From Spirosoma linguale DSM 74 (GTDB lineage Bacteria > Bacteroidota > Bacteroidia > Cytophagales > Spirosomataceae): a stretch of DNA of 64,000 nt. The stretch is taken from assembly GCA_000024525.1 (NCBI GenBank), contig CP001769.1:806001-870000 (forward strand), read 5' to 3'. Made by a program: the position numbers and the translations under genes. Below the pieces are notes generated by a model. The model was given only the letters and a program-made list of their open reading frames with translations. It ran no database searches and was not told the origin of the DNA. Position 1 is the stretch's first letter; each line of letters opens with the position of its first letter. Below are positions 58,114-64,000 of the stretch, one piece after another.

Positions 58114-60144
58114 ATGCGAACATTTATCCAACAACACCCCATGAGGATGCTGGCTGGACTCGTGTTGCTAAGTTTTGCAATACCTTCTGTTAGCCTTGCT
58201 CAACAGGCTGACACAGTCCGGGTTCAACCCGCAACAGTTAGTCCATCAACAACTGCCCCTAGCGGCAACTACCAGCGCGAAAAGATTTATCGCCTGGGTA
58301 AAGGTGTTTACACTGATACCCTCAAGCGAAGTGATTTCAAAGCGCAGGCCAGTGATGTTGCTGAACTGGATGACTGCGATACAACCTTTCAAACATTTAT
58401 CTTAGTACGGCGACTATCGCCATGGCGGGTAGGTCTTTTTGCAGGGCCTAACTTTGCTTACTGCGGCACTTGGGAGAACACCTTTGGCCCTAATAAGCGT
58501 GACAAAACGCTTTATAACGGTGCAGGTTTCAATGTTACGGCTAATGTAGACTACTTTTTGACGCCAGCTACCCGTCGACTCCGTTTCGGTATCGGGGCGG
58601 CTTTTGGCTATCAAAACTATATTACCCGGAGTGTTTATCGCGATTATCTGTACGGCCTGGCTAATGCCCGGGGCTTTGCAAATGATCAAGTGACTATCCG
58701 TCAGCGTGCTTCGGAAGATATGTTCCTGACTGTTGGACCAGTTCTTACGTTCACACTGGCCCGGAGTCGTCGCAATCCGGATGCAACTACCTTTATTGAG
58801 TTAGGTGCACGTGGTGGTCTATTCCGTACAGAAGCAGCAACCATCACGGCTTTCACGCCGTCGACGATAACGTTGCCAAACGGAGTTCCTTCGTTTGTTG
58901 AAGGTGGCGGTCTGATTCGGTCAGTAAACCCTAGCTCCCGTCTTTATCATCTGGGCGCTTTAGGATCGGCTGCGATCTTCTTCCCATTGCGTAACAACTG
59001 GAACATTGGTATTCAGGGACAAGGCTTCATTACACAACTGAATTACCTGATCATCAATGGGGTTGACGATCAATTGTATGAGTTCAAGCGTAAGCATGGT
59101 GGGTTCAGTGCTGGTATAGCGCTGCGGAAAGGATTCGTTCAAAAGAAACTTATTCCTAAAGCTCCTGTTACCTGCCCAACCTGCGAACAGATTCCTGAGT
59201 TGAACGTACAGTTTAACGGTGCTTCGCTCAAAGGTGCTTCACTTGCCTTTGTTGACAGCACAAACGCTCAACAGTCAGCTCCGGTTAACACGGCCGCCAC
59301 TGCCCCTGTAATTAGCTGGCGCAGTACGACCCCAAGTCCGAAAAACGAAACGTTCACGGCTCGTTTGTACTACCGCGCGGATTCAGTAGCTGCTGGTGCG
59401 ACAGATCAAGTTATCGCTCAAGTAGAGAATACTACCGACACGTCGTTGCCATTCCCAACTGCTTATTTCTCGAATGGTCAGATCAACCCAGGCTTCTATT
59501 ACGTGACCGTTCACAACAAGCAAGTTGCTAAGTGTGGCACATGTATGAGTGAAGTGGCTACGACAAGCTTCGCAAGCATTCGTCCGCGCACCACTATTGT
59601 TGATTCGAGATTCCGTCACAGACTGGAGCGCTTAGAGGTATACTATCGTACGCCGTATACGCGTGAGGTGGCTAACGTTTGTTACTGTAATGGTACGGTT
59701 ACCTCCGTTGGTGACACTGTTACTCGCCTTCGTTACCGTGGCTTCAACCGCGCACTGGCAAACAGTACGGTTGAGTTCGACACAAACACGGTTATCCTCA
59801 ACCTGAATGAACTACCAGGCAGCTTGGCTCAACAGTTACAGGCTGAGAAAGCTAAGATCGAAAGTGGCAATGCTATCCGTTTCAAAGGTCGTCGTGTACG
59901 TCCGCAGGTTCAGTACTTCCGCGCTGTGTTCACAGTTACAAAACTGCCTGCTAACGGTCAGCCTGAGCAAGTGGTAGGTAGCTTCAACACAACGATTAGC
60001 GATAACAGCTACTCGATCACTGATCTGAAGCCATTGACAGATGCGCAGAAAGCTAAGTTATTAGCACCACCAGCGCCTAAGAAAGCAACACGCCGGGCTG
60101 GCAACAGCGGTCGTCGTTCAACTGCTGTCTTCGGTGTTGAGTAA
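58114..60144 (+). CDS. Large outer-membrane/surface protein with Cys-containing C-terminal half
   Basis: 676 residues from the ATG at 58114 (MRTFIQQHPMRMLAGLVLLSF); the signal peptide ends near SVSLAQQ. Residues about 110-350 form a barrel-like set of strands (WRVGLFAGPNFAYCGTWENTF, RLRFGIGAAFGYQNYI, NWNIGIQGQGFITQLNYLI). The second half contains CPTCEQ, CGTCMSE and CYCNG motifs with Ig-like stretches in between. No family recognised. It is a single gene with a strong terminator, probably highly expressed. Its role is unknown. Confidence 0.75.
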   Translation: MRTFIQQHPMRMLAGLVLLSFAIPSVSLAQQADTVRVQPATVSPSTTAPSGNYQREKIYRLGKGVYTDTLKRSDFKAQASDVAELDDCDTTFQTFILVRRLSPWRVGLFAGPNFAYCGTWENTFGPNKRDKTLYNGAGFNVTANVDYFLTPATRRLRFGIGAAFGYQNYITRSVYRDYLYGLANARGFANDQVTIRQRASEDMFLTVGPVLTFTLARSRRNPDATTFIELGARGGLFRTEAATITAFTPSTITLPNGVPSFVEGGGLIRSVNPSSRLYHLGALGSAAIFFPLRNNWNIGIQGQGFITQLNYLIINGVDDQLYEFKRKHGGFSAGIALRKGFVQKKLIPKAPVTCPTCEQIPELNVQFNGASLKGASLAFVDSTNAQQSAPVNTAATAPVISWRSTTPSPKNETFTARLYYRADSVAAGATDQVIAQVENTTDTSLPFPTAYFSNGQINPGFYYVTVHNKQVAKCGTCMSEVATTSFASIRPRTTIVDSRFRHRLERLEVYYRTPYTREVANVCYCNGTVTSVGDTVTRLRYRGFNRALANSTVEFDTNTVILNLNELPGSLAQQLQAEKAKIESGNAIRFKGRRVRPQVQYFRAVFTVTKLPANGQPEQVVGSFNTTISDNSYSITDLKPLTDAQKAKLLAPPAPKKATRRAGNSGRRSTAVFGVE

Positions 60145-60160
60145 TAAAGTAACAGTTGAT

Positions 60161-60193
60161 AAAAAACCGGGGGCCAACGCTCCCGGTTTTTTT
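60161..60193 (+). terminator. Rho-independent terminator
   Basis: AAAAAACCGGG and CCCGGTTTTTTT around a GC-rich loop, 16 bases after the stop. Confidence 0.9.
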
Positions 60194-60228
60194 ATGTTCA
60201 AAGCGTGGTATAAACTGTAACGAAGGCG

Positions 60229-60738
60229 ATGAATAAACTTCAGAAATGTTTACTGGCGATTTTCTTTCAACTCTTCATTGTTATGTCTGACGCACACTCA
60301 CAGCCTGTTTACGCACCCCTGTCTTCATCCACTATGCAGACCTATTCGGTACGGTTAAAGCCGGGGCAGGACATAAAAAAAGCGTTAGAAGCCATTGTCC
60401 GGCAGGAGCGAATTGGCGCTGGCGCAATATTGACCTGCGTAGGAAGCTTAACGGATGTAACGTTACGCTTAGCCAATCAGGAAAATGCGAGCGAATGGAA
60501 AGGACATTTCGAGATTGTGTCTCTGGTTGGGACACTCTCAACTACGGGTAGCCATCTACATCTATCAGTTTCTGATTCTACCGGACGTACACTTGGGGGG
60601 CACTTGCTGGATGGGTGTAGGGTTTACACGACTGTAGAGCTGGTAATTGGGACATTTCCTGACCTCGATTATACGCGCGAGCCTGACCCGACATTCGGTT
60701 ATCGGGAGCTGGTCATTCGGAAACGCAAAAGGAAATAG
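60229..60738 (+). CDS. PPC/DUF296-domain protein with signal peptide
   Basis: 169 residues. The N-terminus looks like a signal peptide (LQKCLLAIFFQLFIVMSDAHSQ). The PPC domain has YSVRLKPGQDIKKALEAIV, HLHLSVSDSTGRTLGGHLLDGCRVYTTVEL and FGYRELVIRK. In plants the domain accompanies AT-hooks. Bacterial stand-alone PPC proteins are usually cytoplasmic with a metal site at the GGHL/H motifs. Export would be unusual. A shorter start at the internal ATG (MQTYSVRL) would give a normal cytoplasmic form. Confidence 0.82.
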   Translation: MNKLQKCLLAIFFQLFIVMSDAHSQPVYAPLSSSTMQTYSVRLKPGQDIKKALEAIVRQERIGAGAILTCVGSLTDVTLRLANQENASEWKGHFEIVSLVGTLSTTGSHLHLSVSDSTGRTLGGHLLDGCRVYTTVELVIGTFPDLDYTREPDPTFGYRELVIRKRKRK

Positions 60739-60739
60739 T

Positions 60740-60770
60740 AAAAAAGCCATCTTTCAGGGATGGCTTTTTT
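60740..60770. terminator. Bidirectional terminator
   Basis: AAAAAGCCATC and GATGGCTTTTTT pair around a 7-base loop, between convergent genes. Confidence 0.88.
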
Positions 60771-60789
60771 GTTAATAGAAAAAAATCGG

Positions 60790-61386
60790 TTAGTTACGCT
60801 TACTCATTTCGTCGCGAATCTTTGCCGCCCGTTCGTACTCTTCGTTGCCGAGTGCTTCTTCGAGCATGCGCTGCAATTCTTCCGATGTTGCATTTTTTAA
60901 TTGATCACCAAAAGATCGTGCTGATGGGCGATTTGATGACCGAACAAGTTCTTCCTGCTCTTCTTCCTCATCTGTACCACTAGCCGTAATACCCGCTTCG
61001 GATAAAATAGACTCATTGGTGTAAATGGGTACGTCAAATCGAATCCCAATGGCTATGGCGTCAGATGGCCGGGCATCAATGACCGATTCGCGAACGCCAT
61101 CAAAACAAACGATTTTAGCAAAGAAAATACCTTCGCGCAGATCGGAGATCATGATTTCACGGACCGTAAATTTAAATTGCTCCGCAAATTGCTTGAACAA
61201 ATCATGGGTCATTGGCCTGTTTGGCACAATCTTTTCTATCTCAATAGCAATGGCCTGCGCTTCGAACATGCCAATGATGATTGGCAACCGGCGGTTGCCA
61301 TATTCCTCTCCTAATACCAACGCAAACGAGCCTGATTGCGATTGGCTGGGCGAAAGTCCTAGTATTTCCAGCTTAATCTTATCCAC
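60790..61386 (-). CDS. Bifunctional nuclease family protein (DUF151) with UVR motif
   Basis: 198 residues. The DUF151 core is FALVLGEEYGNRRLPIIIGMFEAQAIAIEIE and VIDARPSDAIAIGIRFDVPIYTNESIL. The UVR-like helix pair is at the C-terminus (EELQRMLEEALGNEEYERAAKIRDEM), as in UvrB/UvrC contact motifs. The family has reported DNase and RNase activity. A role in DNA repair is an inference from the UVR motif. Confidence 0.9.
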   Translation of the reverse strand: MDKIKLEILGLSPSQSQSGSFALVLGEEYGNRRLPIIIGMFEAQAIAIEIEKIVPNRPMTHDLFKQFAEQFKFTVREIMISDLREGIFFAKIVCFDGVRESVIDARPSDAIAIGIRFDVPIYTNESILSEAGITASGTDEEEEQEELVRSSNRPSARSFGDQLKNATSEELQRMLEEALGNEEYERAAKIRDEMSKRN

Positions 61387-61487
61387 GATGCGAAATTAAC
61401 AAAAAGTCGTAAGTCATAAAGCCTTAAGTTGTAAGTAAAAATAGGAAGTCTATCATACGTACGCATCCGGACTCTATGACTCACTAC

Positions 61488-62450
61488 CTATAAGGCTTGC
61501 ACGGCCTTTGTCAGGCGAGGCAGCACATCGAAAACATCACCGACAATGCCGTAATCTGCCGACTTGAAAAACGGTGCATCAGCGTCTTTGTTAATAACAA
61601 CAATCACCTTCGATGAGTTTACTCCCGCCAGGTGTTGAATGGCTCCCGAAATACCGCAGGCAATGTACAAATTAGGGCTAATTTTAAGTCCTGTCTGCCC
61701 TACGTGCTCGGAGTGGGGGCGCCAGTCGAGGTCCGATACAGGTTTGGAGCAGGCAGTTGCCGCGTGCAGTGCTTTGGCTAAATCTTCAACGATACTCCAG
61801 TTTTCAGGTCCTTTCAGGCCGCGCCCTGCTGATACAACAAAATCAGCTTCCGGTAGCAGAATATCGCCAGACGATTTTTCGGTGTTTTTGACCGAAACCG
61901 CAAAATCGGCCTCGTTGAGTGAGGGAGTAAATGCTTCGACGGGTGCTGCTGCGTCTTTCTCTTCCGGCGTAATGGTGTTCTTTTTTATCGCCAGAATTTT
62001 CACATCCGCTTTCAATTCATTAAATGCAAACGCTTTACCTGTGTAAATGCTGCTTTTAACGACAAATCCATTCGACACGTTGGGTAGTTCGACCACGTTT
62101 GCAGCCAGACCAGCTTTCAGTTTACCCGCTAAACGGGCTGTCATGGCATCGGCCAGTGATGATTTGGCCAGTACAATAACTTTGCTGCCTTCCTGCTGGG
62201 CTGCAGCAGCTACAACGGTGGCGTAGGCCATGCCATTGGGCTCATTCAGTTTAGCATCGGTAGCATGAAGCACTTTGGTTGCACCAAACCTGCCGGTAGA
62301 GGCCAGTTCGGTATCATTGGCTGCACCGGCAATGATGGCGGTTGCCGAAGTGCCCATCATTTCGGCGACTTTCGCGCCGTAGAAAATAGCTTCCTGAGAA
62401 GACTTCTTTAGTTTACCTTCGTCTAATTCGGCAAATATTAGGACTGACAT
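61488..62450 (-). CDS. etfA: Electron transfer flavoprotein alpha subunit
   Basis: 320 residues. The C-terminal FAD domain has FVVSAGRGLKGPENW, HSEHVGQTGLKISPNLYIACGISGAIQHLAG and NKDADAPFFKSADYGIVGD. The N-terminal domain (SVLIFAELDEGKLKKSSQEAI) resembles that of the beta subunit. It accepts electrons from acyl-CoA dehydrogenases and passes them to the quinone pool. It follows etfB by 78 bases. Confidence 0.95.
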   Translation of the reverse strand: MSVLIFAELDEGKLKKSSQEAIFYGAKVAEMMGTSATAIIAGAANDTELASTGRFGATKVLHATDAKLNEPNGMAYATVVAAAAQQEGSKVIVLAKSSLADAMTARLAGKLKAGLAANVVELPNVSNGFVVKSSIYTGKAFAFNELKADVKILAIKKNTITPEEKDAAAPVEAFTPSLNEADFAVSVKNTEKSSGDILLPEADFVVSAGRGLKGPENWSIVEDLAKALHAATACSKPVSDLDWRPHSEHVGQTGLKISPNLYIACGISGAIQHLAGVNSSKVIVVINKDADAPFFKSADYGIVGDVFDVLPRLTKAVQAL

Positions 62451-62528
62451 AGAAATATGTTCGGGTTAAGGTTCTCAGATTGCGGCTCTTAAGTAAAACC
62501 GAAAATATAGGCTGAAAACCGGCAGTTG

Positions 62529-63266
62529 TTAAATGACTTTTGCTTCGGTATGCAGGAGTTGGATGAGCGTTTCAGCTGCGTCGGCTGGAATCATCTTAAC
62601 GGCACCGCGCGGTGCAGGCAGCTCATAACTGGCAACCGCACTTAGTTTATCCGTTGCGGTAGGCTCTACAACCTTGAGAGGCTTGGTCCGGGCCGTCATG
62701 ATTCCGCGCATATTCGGGATTTTCCATTCGGCAATGGGTTCCTGGCACCCAAGTACTAAGGGTAACTTGGCCTCCAGACTTTCTTTACCCCCTTCAATTT
62801 CTCGGGTAATTTTAGCAGTATCTCCATCCAGGTCCAAGAGCATAACGGGTGAGATGGATGGAATACCCAGCATTTCACCTACGATACCGTGCACCTGTCC
62901 GCCATTATAATCGATAGATTCGCGACCCATCAGAATCAGATCATACTTATTTTCTTTAGCGATGGCGGCAATTTGCTCAGCAACAAAGTAAGCATCAGTG
63001 GGCTCCGCATTCACACGAATGGCATCATCCGCGCCGATGGCCAGGCATTTACGAATAACAGGTTCCGAATCTGCTTCGCCTACGTTTAGAACTGTGATGG
63101 TCGCACCGGTCTTTTCTTTCAGTTCAACCGCCCGCGCCAAAGCGTAATCATCGTAAGGCCCGGTAATGAAGGTGACACCGGCTTTATTCAGTTTGGTGTT
63201 GTTATCCGTGAAGGTAATTTTGGTGGTGGTGTCGGGCACACTCGTCACACACACTAAAATTTTCAT
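62529..63266 (-). CDS. etfB: Electron transfer flavoprotein beta subunit
   Basis: 245 residues. MKILVCVTSVPDTTTKI, DDYALARAVELKEKTGATITVLNVG, and LILMGRESIDYNGGQVHGIVGEMLGIPSIS match EtfB, which binds AMP and forms the heterodimer with EtfA. Gene order etfB-etfA is the usual one. Confidence 0.95.
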   Translation of the reverse strand: MKILVCVTSVPDTTTKITFTDNNTKLNKAGVTFITGPYDDYALARAVELKEKTGATITVLNVGEADSEPVIRKCLAIGADDAIRVNAEPTDAYFVAEQIAAIAKENKYDLILMGRESIDYNGGQVHGIVGEMLGIPSISPVMLLDLDGDTAKITREIEGGKESLEAKLPLVLGCQEPIAEWKIPNMRGIMTARTKPLKVVEPTATDKLSAVASYELPAPRGAVKMIPADAAETLIQLLHTEAKVI

Positions 63267-63432
63267 ACGTGTTGGGGTTTTGTGGTTGCTGTTAAAGGCT
63301 AGTGCCTGGTAATCGGTTGCTCTACATAGAAACCATCTACTAGCTACTACCCATTATTCATTACTTTTATGACTCAAAAGTACAAATAGTCTTAAAATAA
63401 AAGTATGCATGCATACTAATTTTCTCGCACGT

Positions 63433-63762
63433 ATGAATAACGAACGTATCCAACAATTAATTCGATTTGTACAGGAGGAACCTAACGAGCCATTTAACAT
63501 TTATGCGCTGGCTTTAGAGTATTTAGGCCATCAGCCTACAGAGGCACGGCTATATTTTGATCAGCTATTGACCCAACATCCGGATTACTTGCCAACGTAT
63601 TATCATGCAGCGGCATTATATGCCGAACTGGGAGAGCGTGAGAAGGCGGCCGAACTATATGAAAAAGGGATTGTGTTGGCTAAAGTCCAGAATAAGCAAA
63701 AGACATTACTGGAATTACAACGGGCTCAACAGGCGTTTGAAGAGGATGCAGACGAGTGGTAG
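63433..63762 (+). CDS. TPR-repeat protein
   Basis: 109 residues from the ATG at 63433; 63409 is an alternative start. Two to three tetratricopeptide helices pairs (NIYALALEYLGHQPTEARLYFDQLL, PTYYHAAALYAELGEREKAAELYEKGI). A small adaptor-type protein with partners unknown. Divergent from etfB with the promoter region between. Confidence 0.82.
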   Translation: MNNERIQQLIRFVQEEPNEPFNIYALALEYLGHQPTEARLYFDQLLTQHPDYLPTYYHAAALYAELGEREKAAELYEKGIVLAKVQNKQKTLLELQRAQQAFEEDADEW

Positions 63763-63825
63763 CGTGTTTTTCGGTTGGACGGTTTGGATAAACCGACCTT
63801 CGAACCAGATGCCTAAAAAGTTACT

Positions 63826-64000
63826 TTACCGACGTTGACGTCCCTTTTTCTCCCGAATCAACTCTTGTTTGAACAGAAGTGGAATACTAGCCTGCTCTGG
63901 AATGGTGTAGTTGACGGCCAGATAGTGGGCTCCCGCTACTTTAGGTAAATAAACGAATCCGCGTACCGATTCGCCGGGGGCAACTGTATTGGCTTTCAGA
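63826..64000 (-). CDS. C-terminal part of an unknown protein (5' part outside window)
   Basis: A 57-residue frame runs from the right edge to a stop at 63826-63828: NTVAPGESVRGFVYLPKVAG, then HYLAVNYTIPEQASIPLLFK and a basic end (REKKGRQRR). It looks like the last beta strands of an envelope domain, but the family cannot be named from this part. Confidence 0.6.
   Translation of the reverse strand, partial: LKANTVAPGESVRGFVYLPKVAGAHYLAVNYTIPEQASIPLLFKQELIREKKGRQRR

Noticed and set aside
1..64000. CRISPR array
   Set aside because: No run of direct repeats with regular unique spacers was found. The repeat clusters seen are inverted or iteron-like.

Overview
This window looks like a chromosome segment of a Cytophagales-type Bacteroidota, close to Spirosoma and relatives. 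The signs are moderate GC content, TAnnTTTG-type -7 promoter elements, OmpA and beta-barrel surface proteins, a bacillithiol deacetylase (BshB1), and many single-gene units separated by hairpins. This placement is inference from gene content, not from a marker gene.

Left chromosomal part (1-32.6 kb). It opens with the 3' part of a glutamine-dependent NAD synthetase gene. Next is an AT-rich two-gene island resembling a Septu-type anti-phage system: a PtuA-like ATPase and a PtuB-like HNH nuclease whose reading frame is broken by a one-base slip. Then come a DMT transporter, an OmpA protein, a peroxide-defence set (AhpC, AhpD, a diheme cytochrome c, ferrochelatase, OxyR), a metalloprotease, a Nudix-type regulator, a type-B carboxylesterase, an FAD amine-oxidase, TrpG/PabA with an alpha/beta hydrolase, a CBS protein, NAD kinase, two paralogous barrel proteins, BshB1, a nitrilase, an AI-2E-family transporter, a Sua5-type protein, a CCA-adding-type enzyme, an M23 peptidase, a cold-shock protein, Tex and an NlpC/P60 lipoprotein. 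Several junctions carry long inverted repeats whose arms are built from tandem 8-base units, a different octamer at each locus.

Integrated element (32,590-48,868). A tRNA-Ala(GGC) gene is followed by a tyrosine integrase. The 3' end of the tRNA is repeated as a 19-base copy 16.3 kb downstream, which defines attL and attR. The element has a compact early module: an HTH repressor, a divergent operon of three small genes plus a RecA/RepA-like ATPase, paired operator-like sites, and an iteron-like region. It also has a long leftward operon of about 17 small genes: many single-anchor membrane proteins, two paralogous lytic transglycosylases with EF-hand-like loops, two SGNH-hydrolase proteins, a membrane JAMM/JAB protein and several compact soluble proteins. 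There is no terminase, portal, tail, relaxase or type IV secretion gene. The best reading is a tailless, possibly membrane-containing prophage or virus-like element of a kind I do not recognise. It is the most interesting object here.

Right chromosomal part (48.9-64 kb). A secreted DUF3299-like protein, a NarL-type two-component pair, a 1-Cys-type peroxiredoxin, a small membrane protein, a GH25 muramidase, an ABM monooxygenase, shikimate dehydrogenase, a DedA protein, a ComA-like phosphosulfolactate synthase, a PaaI-type thioesterase, a large Cys-containing surface protein, a secreted PPC/DUF296 protein, a bifunctional-nuclease (DUF151/UVR) protein, EtfB-EtfA, a TPR protein and the end of a leftward gene cut by the window edge.
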